From Tragulus kanchil (Eukaryota; Chordata; Mammalia; Artiodactyla; Tragulidae), in assembly GCA_022376925.1 (NCBI GenBank), contig JAIOJX010000006.1:54655658-54719657 (forward strand): 64,000 nucleotides of DNA, written 5' to 3'. Position 1 is the first letter of the stretch. Each line of letters begins with the position of its first letter. Shown here piece by piece: positions 35,450-49,483 of this stretch. Position numbers and translations under genes: made by a program. The notes beneath the pieces are model-generated. The model was not told the DNA's origin and did no database searches. It saw only the letters and a program-made list of their open reading frames with translations.

Positions 35450-37386
35450 TCCAAGGAAAGAAACACTTTCACTGTGATATAGCACATTTTTCAGTCCTTG
35501 AGCTAGTTCTCAAAAACAATATACACAGTAAGAGGCTTCTAAAACAAAGCATATATCCTATTTGACCTCGTAAAGACCTTACACCAGACCGAATTTCCCC
35601 TAGGGTAAATACCTAGTGTACCTTGAATCTTTATCTCTTTTCATTTTCCCTCAACATCCTTTCATCTGTTCAGGAATGGAGCCTGCTGCCATTCCCCCAA
35701 GTTCCTCTTTATTTTCTTTGAAATTTCCTTCAGACATCAATCGATCTTTCTTAGTAGCTCCAAATGCTTACCACGATCCACTTGTTCTCTTCTGATAATG
35801 GAAAATCCTTCAGACATTAGCACTGATCATGATAAAGCAGACTGGTTTGCACATTTCTATGCTTCCTGAAAATCCATGTCTGGTCTCTGCTTAGGCTGCA
35901 TGGTAGATATAGCAGCACTAAGACAGGAAGACTGGAGCCAAGGCAGGAGAATATATTTATCAATCACCTGCCTTTCAACCATGCCTTCCTCCCAGGAGGC
36001 TCACTTGTACTCATCTGTGCTGGCTCTTGGGAATCAACGTCTGCACTGCCCAATTATATCCAGGGAACCCAAGGAAGATGTATTTCCTTCCATTTATCAA
36101 TAATTCTGTTAACTGAATCATGTCTATCTGTAACTAGGTGTAATAGAGTTGATTCCTTTTACTACTAAAGCAACACCAAATTTGCTATTATGGATTATCT
36201 GTTATTGGAGACTTGGTCCCTGGTTATTTGCTATATGGATTATCTGTTATTGGATTTTGTCATACAGCATGTACACATATTTACTCAATTATGTGTGCTC
36301 ACACAGAGTGAAAACTCATGTGTACTCATAAAGACAGTCATGCATTCTCTGCCTTTTGTTCACTTTCCCCATTATATTCTGTGGAATAAAGTAACTCTAA
36401 TTTCCTTAGGTAGAGGACTACAGCATCTTTAAAAAGTAGGAGTTAGAGATAACCCAGAGCTTCCTTATTTTCTCCTTAATGTACTATGGCCATATATTCA
36501 AGTATAATGCCCCTACTTCATATTCTCCTTCACTTTCCTTGTCACAAGTGTACCTCCCAGTAGGCTCTATTTGGAAGCATGAAGAGTTGTGGAGAAATTT
36601 TGTTTTCCTGGCATTCAAAATTAAGAGTACTGAGCTTTGAAATTTCTGTTGTATTCCAAGGAAAGAAACACTTTCACTGTGATATAGCACATTTTTCAGT
36701 CCTTGAGCTAGTTCTCAAAAACAATATACACAGTAAGAGGCTTCTAAAACAAAGCATATATCCTATTTGACCTCGTAAAGACCTTACACCAGACCGAATT
36801 TCCCCTAGGGTAAATACCTAGTGTACCTTGAATCTTTATCTCTTTTCATTTTCCCTCAACATCCTTTCATCTGTTCAGGAATGGAGCCTGCTGCCATTCC
36901 CCCAAGTTCCTCTTTATTTTCTTTGAAATTTCCTTCAGACATCAATCGATCTTTCTTAGTAGCTCCAAATGCTTACCACGATCCACTTGTTCTCTTCTGA
37001 TAATGGAAAATCCTTCAGACATTAGCACTGATCATGATAAAGCAGACTGGTTTGCACATTTCTATGCTTCCTGAAGATCCATGTCTGGTCTCTGCTTAGG
37101 CTGCATGGTAGATATAGCAGCACTAAGACAGGAAGACTGGAGCCAAGGCAGGAGAATATATTTATCAATCACCTGCCTTTCAACCATGCCTTCCTCCCAG
37201 GAGGCTCACTTGTACTCATCTGTGCTGGCTCTTGGGAATCAACGTCTGCACTGCCCAATTATATCCAGGGAACCCAAGGAAGATGTATTTCCTTCCATTT
37301 ATCAATAATTCTGTTAACTGAATCATGTCTATCTGTAACTAGGTGTAATAGAGTTGATTCCTTTTACTACTAAAGCAACACCAAAT
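35003..37386. repeat. Tandem duplication J (35003-36181 and 36208-37386)
   Basis: Direct copies, offset exactly 1205. The 26-base spacer is itself a short imperfect repeat of the tggattatctgttattgg stretch found at 35031 and 36236. J begins inside the second copy of I, so 33874-34318 is present three times. Confidence 0.95.
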
Positions 37387-39370
37387 ACTCAAAAACCAGG
37401 ATAAGAAATTCAAGTGGGTTAATATGTAATGGAGATATTCACTTCATTTTTCTTTAAATAAAATGTTTTCTGTATTTATTGGACTCTTACTATGTATAGG
37501 GCATTGTGCCATACATTCTTTGGAATAAAAACTTGTAAGTCATGGTCTCTACCTTCTGGAAACCTCTAGTGTTGTAAATTATAAATGAGGGTAGAATATA
37601 ACATGAACTATGAGAGATACAAGATGTTCTAGAAATTCCAGTGAGAAAGAAATACTTTCTATTTAGGAATCTAGAAAAGGTTTCATTAAGAAGATCTCAT
37701 TCCAGACTCATGGCAGGAAGATAGTTTAAAAGTAGTATGAAGGGAAATGATTTCAGTTCTGCAGTCAAAAGATCTGGTTTCATTTTTAAGACATTTGATT
37801 TTGGAAAATTGTTTTTATCCCTCAGTTTAGTTACTCATAAAAGTGGGTAACAATAATTCCCTTGTTGATAGCCTGTCATTGATGTTAGAATAAAAAGTTA
37901 TCTGTGTAACAGCAATTCAAGCACTGCTTCGTGAGAATTATACAAACATAAAATGTTACTCGTGTTGGAATACGAATCACAGACACAATTTGATTAGTGG
38001 AAATGTGGTGAAGGGATGTTTAGTGTAGAAAAACAAGCACAGGAAGGAATACAGAGTAATGTAAGTAGATAAGGAGATGATGGAGTAATGTGGTCTCTGT
38101 GCCTCAAATGTTTTACTTGTAAATCATTTATAAATAGTCTGTGATTTCAGTTTTGATTTCTACTTTATATGAAGTGATGTTTTAAAGTTTCCAAGTTGTT
38201 AATGGTTTGGGGAATTTGTTCCTAATTTTAGATTATGTAGCCTGTGCTGTTTCTATGTGTGGTGTATATTTATCAATCACCTGCCTTTCAACCATGCCTT
38301 CCTCCCAGGAGGCTCACTTGTACTCATCTGTGCTGGCTCTTGGGAATCAACGTCTGCACTGCCCAATTATATCCAGGGAACCCAAGGAAGATGTATTTCC
38401 TTCCATTTATCAATAATTCTGTTAACTGAATCATGTCTATCTGTAACTAGGTGTAATAGAGTTGATTCCTTTTATACTAAAGCAACACCAAATACTCAAA
38501 AACCAGGATAAGAAATTCAAGTGGGTTAATATGTAATGGAGATATTCACTTCATTTTTCTTTAAATAAAATGTTTTCTGTATTTATTGGACTCTTACTAT
38601 GTATAGGGCATTGTGCCATACATTCTTTGGAATAAAAACTTGTAAGTCATGGTCTCTACCTTCTGGAAACCTCTAGTGTTGTAAATTATAAATGAGGGTA
38701 GAATATAACATGAACTATGAGAGATACAAGATGTTCTAGAAATTCCAGTGAGAAAGAAATACTTTCTATTTAGGAATCTAGAAAAGGTTTCATTAAGAAG
38801 ATCTCATTCCAGACTCATGGCAGGAAGATAGTTTAAAAGTAGTATAAAGGGGAAATGATTTCAGTTCTGCAGTCAAAAGATCTGGTTTCATTTTTAAGAC
38901 ATTTGATTTTGGAAAATTGTTTTTATCCCTCAGTTTAGTTACTCATAAAAGTGGGTAACAATAATTCCCTTGTTGATAGCCTGTCATTGATGTTAGAATA
39001 AAAAGTTATCTGTGTAACAGCAATTCAAGCACTGCTTCGTGAGAATTATACAAACATAAAATGTTACTCGTGTTGGAATACGAATCACAGACACAATTTG
39101 ATTAGTGGAAATGTGGTGAAGGGATGTTTAGTGTAGAAAAACAAGCACAGGAAGGAATACAGAGTAATGTAAGTAGATAAGGAGATGATGGAGTAATGTG
39201 GTCTCTGTGCCTCAAATGTTTTACTTGTAAATCATTTATAAATAGTCTGTGATTTCAGTTTTGATTTCTACTTTATATGAAGTGATGTTTTAAAGTTTCC
39301 AAGTTGTTAATGGTTTGGGGAATTTGTTCCTAATTTTAGATTATGTAGCCTGTGCTGTTTCTATGTGTGG
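37157..39370. repeat. Tandem duplication K (37157-38262 and 38265-39370)
   Basis: Direct copies, offset 1108, essentially without spacer (junction tatatttatc). K begins inside the second copy of J, so the ~230 bases 37157-37386 occur three times (also at about 35952-36181 and 38265-38494). Confidence 0.95.
37430..38150. other. Non-coding, possible old L2/MIR pieces
   Basis: tatttattggactcttacta with gggcattgtgccata near 37475-37515 is reminiscent of L2 in antisense. tccctcagtttagttactca near 37819-37838 is reminiscent of MIR. Both are too decayed for boundaries. Repeated at 38538-39258. Confidence 0.35.
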
Positions 39371-39404
39371 GGGCATGTTACATTTCGTTGGCCTATTATG
39401 AATC

Positions 39405-40570
39405 GCCTTTTCTTTAAATAGCTTTATTGAGATATAAGTTTTACACACTGTTGCCTGAAAACTAGAAACTGAAAGTTATGTTTTATTTGGCAGACTTTCT
39501 AAGGACTTCAAGCCTGGGAGACAGGACTCTCAGTTCACTCTGAGGGACTGCTCTGAAGAGGCTGGGGTGGAGCCAGGGAGTCAAGATACATAATAGATTT
39601 TGCAACAAAAACCAGGTAGTTGGAACATAAAAAGATTACTGTTAATTAGAGAAAGTCAGACATTTCAAATTAGTGAAATTAGTGTTTTTCCTTGTATGGG
39701 AAAATGCCAGGTTTGGGCTCATTGAAACAGTTTCTTTCATATGGGCCTCAGCTATCTGGGCCAGTATTCTGTGCTTTCTTATGCTTAGTCTTCTCATGGA
39801 GTACCACTGCTAGAAGTTGCAGTAGTTGACTGCTTGATGACCAGCATTTGACTTAAATTCTGGGTTCCCTCTGGATATACTCATTTCTGTACTCCATTGT
39901 CACTATCAAAACAGACCTTGTCCTCATTAACATTCATTCCTGCCATCCCCCTTCTCTACATCCTAGCCGCAGGCAACCACTACTCTACTTTCTGATGGAC
40001 ATTATTTATCCTGGACATATCAAATGAATAGTATCATACAATATGAGCTCTCTGTATATGGCTTCTTTCACTGAGTATAATGTTTTTGTATGTAGCAGGA
40101 CCTCATTTTTTTTATGTTGAATAATATTTCATTGTATCAGTCCACCATAGTTTGTTCATCTATTCATCAGTGTTTTTTACTTTGTGAGTGTTGTAAATAA
40201 TGCTGGTATAAACAGATATGTATAAGATTTTATATGGACATAGGTTTCATTTCTCTTGGGTACATATCTGAGTGAAACTGTTGAGTCATATAGTAACTTT
40301 CTGTTTAACATTTTGGGAAGCTGACAAACTGTTTTCCAAAGCAGGAATGTGTGCCATTTCACATTCCTGCCAACAATGCATGGGGTTTCTAATTTCTCCC
40401 CAATGTCATCAGTATTTACTATTGTCAGTCTTTCTGATTATAGCCATTTCGGTGTGTATTCAGTGATATATCACTGTGGCTGTCATGTGCATCTCTCAAA
40501 TAACTAATGCTGCCAATCATCTTTTCATATATTTACAAGTCATTTGTGTATCTTCCCACTTTCAGTCTTG
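39405..40570 (-). mobile_element. Old L1 3' portion, interrupted by an LTR-like element
   Basis: Antisense L1: tagctttattgagatataag at the left edge, then after the insert gcaggcaaccactactctac, gtatcatacaatatgagctc, catagtttgttcatctattc, attcctgccaacaatgcatg, matching the L1M/L1P-type 3' region. Too divergent to be active. Confidence 0.7.
39449..39890 (-). mobile_element. LTR-like element within the old L1
   Basis: On the minus strand it would end ...ggcaaca after an AATAAA signal (tttatt at about 39484-39489). The block ctttctaaggacttcaagcc, ggagccagggagtcaagata, accaggtagttggaacataa is a sequence type I associate with ruminant endogenous-retrovirus LTRs. No TSD could be established and the right edge is approximate; no viral coding sequence is present. 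Confidence 0.4.
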
Positions 40571-40720
40571 GAGGTTCAAGAGACAGCACATTACTAAAGG
40601 AAGAGTAAAGAACAAGGTGGGAAAATAGTGAAGAAACTATCCTCAATTCCTTTCTCCATTGCAGATTGAGGCAGATCTGGGGTTGGAGGAAGAGAAAAGC
40701 TTTCAGTTGGATAAGAGATT
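40571..40720. other. No recognised feature
   Basis: Short unique stretch between the L1 and duplication L. Confidence 0.4.
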
Positions 40721-43014
40721 GTGTTAGACTATATTAAAAATTTTAAAGACGAAGATTTACTGAGAGAACTAGGAGATTCACATAATACTTCATCCAGGGT
40801 TGGTAAGAATTAAGTCTACAGAACAGACTGAAGGAGGCAGTGATGAGGAAAGTAAAATTGCTTTTCGCTTGCACCCTACTGATTCCAACTGATTCAGTAA
40901 ACCAGTTTTATTTGTCATAAAGAAGGAAATTATTTCTAGACATAAAGGTGAAAAGTTCATATCACAAGAAAAAAAGAGATAAAAGAAAGCTTAATTCAAC
41001 CAGCAGGTCAGGAAAGAAATGAAAAGAAACAACAAAAAGGAAACATGAAAAGGAAACCAATCATAAAATACAGTTGTAAAAATATGAGAAATCTTATCAA
41101 TTCTGATAAATGTGAATGAGTATAATTAACTTATAAAAAATACTATTTCAGGAGGAAAGCAAAATTAATAAAAGGTGAAACCCAACAAGAAAAGATAATA
41201 GCAACAGAAATAATTTTAGATATACAGGAAGGAAGAAAATAACAAAAATTCATAATGATACTTTAATTTTTCAGAAACAGATCAAGAAGGCAAAAGATAA
41301 AGATGGGAAGAGAATGGGAAAAGCTAAAACAAAGCAATTAACTTGTTATAACCCATGTCCTCCTGTCCCATACTCAATTTCTTTCCCCCCACAATTTTTT
41401 CAAAAAAATTGCCTCCTCTTGGTGTCTCCATTTACTCATCTTCCATTCGTCAACCCAACTTAATCTGACTTAATCCCCCTATAGCTCCAAAAGGACAACA
41501 ATTGGCAAGGTCAGAAAAATCTTCCATTTTGCCAGGTTCAGTGGAAAATGTTTAGTACTACCTTATTTAACCTCTCAGTAAGATTTGACATGGTGGACAA
41601 GTCCCTATTACTTGAACCAGTCTCTTCCTTTAGGTTTACAAGACATAAGCATCATATTATCATCACCACCACTCCCTATCACCTCTCCTCAGTTTCTTAT
41701 ACCACTCAGGTGCCTCTTTTCCCCACGTTTCTTTCTGTTGTTGAGTTTTAATTTAATTCTGTTGTGTTTAGAAAACATGTCAGAAAGCTATAGGGTACTA
41801 TCAAAGTGTTCAAATGGGCAAGGGTGCTGAGTTAATTCTGGGAGCTCAAAAGCCGAGGCCCTTCTAAAACTGTTGGAAGAACAGTGTTAGACTATATTAA
41901 AAATTTTAAAGACGAAGATTTACTGAGAGAACTAGGAGATTCACATAATACTTCATCCAGGGTTGGTAAGAATTAAGTCTACAGAACAGACTGAAGGAGG
42001 CAGTGATGAGGAAAGTAAAATTGCTTTTCGCTTGCACCCTACTGATTCCAACTGATTCAGTAAACCAGTTTTATTTGTCATAAAGAAGGAAATTATTTCT
42101 AGACATAAAGGTGAAAAGTTCATATCACAAGAAAAAAAGAGATAAAAGAAAGCTTAATTCAACCAGCAGGTCAGGAAAGAAATGAAAAGAAACAACAAAA
42201 AGGAAACATGAAAAGGAAACCAATCATAAAATACAGTTGTAAAAATATGAGAAATCTTATCAATTCTGATAAATGTGAATGAGTATAATTAACTTATAAA
42301 AAATACTATTTCAGGAGGAAAGCAAAATTAATAAAAGGTGAAACCCAACAAGAAAAGATAATAGCAACAGAAATAATTTTAGATATACAGGAAGGAAGAA
42401 AATAACAAAAATTCATAATGATACTTTAATTTTTCAGAAACAGATCAAGAAGGCAAAAGATAAAGATGGGAAGAGAATGGGAAAAGCTAAAACAAAGCAA
42501 TTAACTTGTTATAACCCATGTCCTCCTGTCCCATACTCAATTTCTTTCCCCCCACAATTTTTTCAAAAAAATTGCCTCCTCTTGGTGTCTCCATTTACTC
42601 ATCTTCCATTCGTCAACCCAACTTAATCTGACTTAATCCCCCTATAGCTCCAAAAGGACAACAATTGGCAAGGTCAGAAAAATCTTCCATTTTGCCAGGT
42701 TCAGTGGAAAATGTTTAGTACTACCTTATTTAACCTCTCAGTAAGATTTGACATGGTGGACAAGTCCCTATTACTTGAACCAGTCTCTTCCTTTAGGTTT
42801 ACAAGACATAAGCATCATATTATCATCACCACCACTCCCTATCACCTCTCCTCAGTTTCTTATACCACTCAGGTGCCTCTTTTCCCCACGTTTCTTTCTG
42901 TTGTTGAGTTTTAATTTAATTCTGTTGTGTTTAGAAAACATGTCAGAAAGCTATAGGGTACTATCAAAGTGTTCAAATGGGCAAGGGTGCTGAGTTAATT
43001 CTGGGAGCTCAAAA
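40721..43014. repeat. Tandem duplication L (40721-41851 and 41884-43014)
   Basis: Direct copies, offset 1163, with a 32-base spacer whose right part resembles, with errors, the sequence before copy 1 (cagttggataagagattg against ctgttggaagaaca). Contents are A-rich unrecognised DNA. Confidence 0.95.
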
Positions 43015-43299
43015 CAGGCTTCCTTGGAGAAGCACCTTAAGCTGAAAACTGTCAAGACAACTGGAAAAGAGAGCAGTGAAGAGAGGAACATTATAGACTG
43101 AAGAAATGGTGTCAACAAAGACTCCAGGGTGACTGAGAGAGCATAGGACACTCAAGCAAATGAGACAAAAAAAGGGGGGCCAGAGTACTTCCATAATAAT
43201 GCATAAGTGGGAGAGTGGTGGAAGAGGATGCTGGAAAGATAAGAATCCACACCAGGAAGGGTTTTTCTCAGCCATGTTCAAGATTTTGGTTTTTCTTCA

Positions 43300-43500
43300 G
43301 AGAGACTATTGGGAAGTAAACACTCAAAGCACTCTATAGCTTTCTAACATAGTGCTAATTACTGCTTTCTTATGTAATTGAATCATTGCCATTTACCTCA
43401 CAAGATGATAAACTCCATGACAGCATACATTATACCTGCTTTTGCTCATCATTGTATCCCTAACTCACTGGGATTGGATAGGCAAGAATGAATGAGGAAG
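43300..43500 (+). mobile_element. Ancient L2-like LINE 3' remnant
   Basis: gatgataaactccatgacag, tcatcattgtatccctaact and the terminal gcaagaatgaatgagga follow the L2 3' end in sense. Confidence 0.55.
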
Positions 43501-43889
43501 ACCTAGTGGTCGAGGAGACAGATGATGGTGGTTTGTACCAAGATGTTGGTGATGGGCAAATATTAGTGGATTTGAAAGATTTTTGTGATGGGAAGTTAAC
43601 AAATTATGGTGATAGATTAAATATAAATGGTGAAAGTAGGAACATGTCAAATTCTTTATGGAAGCAACATGTTCTTGAATAGTCTGTGGGATTGTTGTGG
43701 GATTTCTGTGGGAATACTGATTAATTTTACTTATTTAAAATTTTTTTCTATATCAGCATTGACTGTTTCTTGGGGCTTAATTCGGTGTTCCACCTGGTTT
43801 CTCTTTCTTCTATTTTCTTCAACTGATTTTTTCCCCTCTTCCATTTTTATTTGTCATTCTATTGTTGCATTTTCTAACATCACTATTCT

Positions 43890-45985
43890 TTGAAAATATA
43901 GTTTGTCATGGCTGGCTGTGTATTTACATTAAGTTAATATATCATAATTCATGAACCAACTTATTTTCTATTTCCTATTCATTTATATTGTTCCCAGTTT
44001 TTGCTTTATAGTAATAAATACACTGCTTCAAAGATACTTATACTCATCTCTAAGTACTAATATATATTTATAGCTAGTTTATCAGATAAGAATGCATTAT
44101 ATATGTGTGTCTACGTAACTGAGACAGCATTGGTTTATAACATTATATAAATAACACTGTATACTTTTGTGTGTACAATATTATACTCTGACTTCTTTAT
44201 ACACTACAGTATGTTCACCATCAGAAGTTTAGTTTTATAGATGTTTGTACAATTCCAGGAATTTTTTCATTTCTTCTAGGTTATACAATTTTTTGCAGTA
44301 TAGTCATTTACAGTATGATATTTTCTTATGATGTTTTTGTTTCTATTGTAATTTGTCCTTTTTAAATTATAATTTTATATATCTGAATGTTTTCTTCTTC
44401 CTTTTTTTTAAGTGAGTAAGCTAAAGGTTTACCCATTTGGTTTATCTTTTCAGGGATCCAACTCTTAGTTTCATTGATCTTTTCTCTTATCATTTTAGTC
44501 TTTATTTATTTTCTGCTCTAATCTTTATTATTTTCTTCCTTATACTGATTTTGGGCCATATTCTTATTTTTCTGGTACCTATAGGTGTAAGAGATTGTTT
44601 GAGATTTTTCTTTTTTCTTGATGTACTCCTATATTGCTTTAAAATTCTCTCTTAGTACTCTTTGCTGCATCATAGATTTTGGTAGGTTGTATACTCACTT
44701 GTCTTCAGGTATTTTTTAATTTTTCATTTGATTTCTTCATTAACTCAATAATTGTTCAGTAGCATATGTTTAGTGTCCACATGCTTGTGATATTCTAGCT
44801 GTTTTTCTTGTAGTTAATTTAGTTTCGTAACACTGTGGTCAAAACTATGCTTGATATAATTTCAGCCTTCTTAAATCCATTGAATCTTGTTTTGTATCCC
44901 AACATATGGTTCATCTTTGAGGATGTTCAATTTGCATTTGAGAAGGATGTGTGTTCTATTCCATTTGTATGGAATAATCCTTAGAAGCTTAGTAACTCCA
45001 TTTTATCTAATCTTTTCTTTAAGGTTGTTGTTGACTTTCTATATGAATAATTTATCTATTGATGTCAGTGGAATTTTAAATTTCCCTAAAAATTATTGTG
45101 TTACTATCCATCTATCCTCTTAGGTCTATTATATAAAAAGCAATTATAAGTGATCTTTATATATAAAGCAATTATAAGTGATCTATGTTAGGTACATATA
45201 TACTAATAACTCTTGTATATTCTTGATGACTTGTCCCTTTTACCATTAAATCATGTCCATTTTGTCTCTTGTTACATGTTTTTTAGCTTGAAGTCTATTT
45301 CGTTTGATATGAGTATGGCTATACCCAGTTTTTTTAGTTGCCATTTGCTTGGAGATTATCCTCCATCCCTTTACTTTGAGCCTGTGTTTATCTTTAGAGA
45401 TGAAATGAATTTTTTGGAGGCAGCATATAGTTGAGTCTTGGTTTTTAATTCATCCAGCTACTCTGTGTCTTTTGCTTAGTGATTTAACCCATTTACATTT
45501 AGGGTCATTATTGATGAATGAGGACTTTTACTGCCATTTTACTTCCTGTCTGCTCTATATCAGTCTTTATTTCCAGGATGCCTTAAAAGTTATTTCTTTG
45601 TCATTGACTTTTGACAGTTCTACTCTAATATGTCTTGGAGAAGGTTTTTTTACATTGAGATAGTTAGGTGTTCTCTTAGGTTCAAGAACTTGTGCATCTA
45701 GTTTCTTCCCCAGATTTGAGAACTCTTCAGCTATTTCTTTAAATATAGTTTTTGATACCTTCTCTCTTCTCCTGTAGGATAACACTATCTCTATGTTGCC
45801 TTTCCTAACAGAAGTTGATGGGTCTCATAGAAATTCTTCATTTAAAAAAATTTAGTTCTCTTTCCTCTTCTTCCTGTATCATTTCTAGATGATTTTTGTC
45901 TTTTAACTTACTAATTCTCTGTTCAGTATAGTCTTAAACATTTCTTATGCTTTCTAATATGTTTTTCATCTACATACAAATAAGC
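43890..45985 (-). mobile_element. Old L1, antisense, with ORF1 and ORF2 remnants
   Basis: The minus strand at 45567-45785 reads an L1 ORF1p fragment (IAEEFSNLGKKLDAQV, PSPRHIRVELSKVNDKE), the conserved C-terminal RNA-binding region. Lower coordinates hold ORF2-derived sequence in the same orientation (ttttcagggatccaactctt; ccaacatatggttcatcttt; aaatcatgtccattttgtct). Stops and frameshifts are frequent, so it is defective. Confidence 0.75.
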
Positions 45986-46420
45986 TCCATTCCAGAGTGG
46001 TTTCCAAAGTCCCCAATTTGATTATGAAGTCCAACAAGGTTAGCCCAGGTAACCAACTAACATAATCAGTTCTATAGTAATGTACTATAATGTACTGAAA
46101 TAGTACTTATAATACTTTTCACAAATATACACTAAACAAATATAAAATGTAAAGAAAATATTTTTAACTTTATAGTACAGTACCTTGAAAAGTTTAGTAG
46201 TAGAATACAACTGCTAGCATACAAAGGCTAGCACTGAGTGAATAGGCAAGAAGAGGTATGAGTGAAGGAGGGAGAAGAAGGGGGAGATGGTAGAGCTGAA
46301 GAATCATCAATAATAGGAGATGGAGAACAAGCTGCAGTTTCACTCACACTTGAGGTTGATGGGATGCACATTTGCATCTTTGAAAGTTCACAACTTGAGG
46401 GTTTATATGCAAGACACTGT
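45986..46420. mobile_element. Tigger-like DNA transposon fragment (TcMar)
   Basis: aatactttcacaaatatac-like block, ttatagtacagtaccttgaa, ggcaagaagaggtatgagtg, gagatggtagagctgaagaa, gcagtttcactcacacttga match my memory of a Tigger1/2 internal region. No terminal inverted repeats were found; orientation not assigned. Confidence 0.5.
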
Positions 46421-46824
46421 ATTTTGTTTCTTTAAGTTTTGTTTTTGAAGAATTGTCATGTTACCATGGTTTTCCATGGGGTTTGAAAAGTTGTTTCTTT
46501 GCTGGTGCATTTGAAGTAGTGAATACCTTTCTTCTTTAGGTAGAGCATTTTCAGCTTGATTCTAATACTAATCAACGGGTTAGTAATTAGAGCCCATTCT
46601 TTTTTTTTTTTTTCAGTAGGTGGCACTCTAACAGAAACTTCTGATTTGTCTTACCTGCATTTCCTTCTGGTTGTATATGCACAACTACACTTTCCACCCT
46701 CCACCTCTCTGTCAGAGGCTTTGCCCTGTGCCTTCACTGATCTTATTCTTCCAGGGTTGCTGATAACTTGTTTAGGCTAGTGTTGCTATTGTCACTGGCA
46801 TTGCTGCCTGGGACTCTCAATTGG
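46421..46824. other. No recognised feature
   Basis: Intergenic, with a T13-rich run near 46598-46611. Together with the GC-rich 46825-47230 it could be the 5' end of the antisense L1 at 43890-45985, but I cannot support this with a motif. Confidence 0.3.
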
Positions 46825-49136
46825 CAGGTAACTTTGTTTTGTCTGGAGTCATCTTTTTCATGGGATCTGTCAGAGTAAGGAAAGATGGGGGGAAGCTGGG
46901 ATTGTGGCTTCCATGGGTTGTTAGATTTGTGGACACCAGCATTGCAGGTGGAGAATGTTTGTGTCTGGAGGGGGATGCGGGCAGAGCCATGGACATCTGC
47001 ACTGCTGGAGATACAGGTCTCAGGCTCTGCTGATGCAGCTGTCTAGTTTCCCGTGAGCACCATCATGCTAGGAGGCTGGAGTCATGTGCACTGCTCCCCT
47101 CCTTCGACTGTGTTCTCTGGGGATATGGGCTCCATTGCTACAGCTGGGGGTCCAGGCACACAGGCACCACCTCCATTGTTTATCTGGTGTGCCTGCTCTA
47201 TGTGTTTCCGTCCACCCTTCTTTAAATGTATAGATGCGTGGAGCTCTTTAGCATCATGGTATGTTGGATAGAGGAATCTTTGTTGAGTTATGGACACTTT
47301 AATGATTATACATTGAAGAGAAGAGACAAAAGGAGTGCCCCATGCTGCCATGATGCTGACATCACCTGCCTTTTCAATTGTTTTAGGGATTTTCAGTTGA
47401 ATTGGACTGTGAATAAAATGAATATCCCTAGTTAATGTGAAAATTCTGATATCATGATAGCAACTGCAGAAGCTAATTATGAGAAGGCAAGTATTCTCAT
47501 CATGTGGGCTGCTCTACTGGTTACCCAAGTACCAAGTACAAGTGTGAGGACTCCTTGGCTATTGTGAAGGATGGAGGTTATTTGAGAGCATCAGTTTCTG
47601 CCAGTCCTCATTACTGTCTTTGAAAATTTTCATATAACTCTCTCACTCTCTTTAGTGAAAGATTTTTTCTTATGACTTTGTCGTAGAATCAAATGTCATA
47701 ACTCTGATCCCTGGTACTGTTTCAGGTTTTCTGTAGCTTTTAAATTTCCACCCTGAGTACAGCATGAGCATTACAATTTCCTGATCCAGCTGCTTCTGAT
47801 CTTAGGGATCTTCAGGGTACTGATGGAAAAATTTACTTAAAAATAAACTCCCTCTTTCACATATGCTGTTTCACATGTTGATATCTATCTGTATAATGTA
47901 TATCTCTACATAAATGTGTATTGTGTTTCACAATATGTATATATATTTTTTTCAGTTACAGCCCATATACTTACATTGCCAGGTAACTTTGTTTTGTCTG
48001 GAGTCATCTTTTTCATGGGATCTGTCAGAGTAAGGAAAGATGGGGGGAAGCTGGGATTGTGGCTTCCATGGGTTGTTAGATTTGTGGACACCAGCATTGC
48101 AGGTGGAGAATGTTTGTGTCTGGAGGGGGATGCGGGCAGAGCCATGGACATCTGCACTGCTGGAGATACAGGTCTCAGGCTCTGCTGATGCAGCTGTCTA
48201 GTTTCCCGTGAGCACCATCATGCTAGGAGGCTGGAGTCATGTGCACTGCTCCCCTCCTTCGACTGTGTTCTCTGGGGATATGGGCTCCATTGCTACAGCT
48301 GGGGGTCCAGGCACACAGGCACCACCTCCATTGTTTATCTGGTGTGCCTGCTCTATGTGTTTCCGTCCACCCTTCTTTAAATGTATAGATGCGTGGAGCT
48401 CTTTAGCATCATGGTATGTTGGATAGAGGAATCTTTGTTGAGTTATGGACACTTTAATGATTATACATTGAAGAGAAGAGACAAAAGGAGTGCCCCATGC
48501 TGCCATGATGCTGACATCACCTGCCTTTTCAATTGTTTTAGGGATTTTCAGTTGAATTGGACTGTGAATAAAATGAATATCCCTAGTTAATGTGAAAATT
48601 CTGATATCATGATAGCAACTGCAGAAGCTAATTATGAGAAGGCAAGTATTCTCATCATGTGGGCTGCTCTACTGGTTACCCAAGTACCAAGTACAAGTGT
48701 GAGGACTCCTTGGCTATTGTGAAGGATGGAGGTTATTTGAGAGCATCAGTTTCTGCCAGTCCTCATTACTGTCTTTGAAAATTTTCATATAACTCTCTCA
48801 CTCTCTTTAGTGAAAGATTTTTTCTTATGACTTTGTCGTAGAATCAAATGTCATAACTCTGATCCCTGGTACTGTTTCAGGTTTTCTGTAGCTTTTAAAT
48901 TTCCACCCTGAGTACAGCATGAGCATTACAATTTCCTGATCCAGCTGCTTCTGATCTTAGGGATCTTCAGGGTACTGATGGAAAAATTTATTTAAAAAAT
49001 AAACTCCCTCTTTCACATATGCTGTTTCACATGTTGATATCTATCTGTATAATGTATATCTCTACATAAATGTGTATTGTGTTTCACAATATGTATATAT
49101 ATTTTTTTCAGTTACAGCCCATATACTTACATTGCC
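46825..49136. repeat. Tandem duplication M (46825-47979 and 47980-49136)
   Basis: Direct copies, offset 1155, without spacer. The left half is relatively GC-rich and gives several mid-sized spurious frames on both strands; nothing coding is recognised. Confidence 0.95.
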
Positions 49137-49483
49137 TAGACACTTCTTAGTCATTATACTCTACTGAAAGTTTTGTTTGAAATGCACAATTTGTCTGAGC
49201 CATATACATAACAAAGGAGAAGATACACAAGATAAATAATATAATTGTCATGAAAGTAATTGAGAAATGTATCAAACCGTTGCCTCTCTCTTTCCTTACA
49301 AATAGAGTGGAATGAGATAAATAAATCAGGGCCAGATGATTAAAAAGGGAATACTATTAGACTTCAGAGAAGAGTAATGGCAATGATATAGAAACAAATC
49401 CCAAACTTAAAGAGAGCAGGAATCCTCTAAATTATTTTGCAAATGCTATGATGGCTAAAAGCAAAAGCTTTGAAATCAGGCTG
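49137..49483. other. No recognised feature
   Basis: AT-rich intergenic DNA, repeated at 50221-50567 by duplication N. Confidence 0.4.

Noticed and set aside
45567..45785. Minus-strand 72-codon frame as a host gene
   Set aside because: Matches the L1 ORF1p C-terminal region and sits in an antisense L1.
47082..47351. 89-codon minus-strand frame repeated at 48237-48506
   Set aside because: Perfect repetition comes from duplication M; no domain, no splice sites, no conserved start context.
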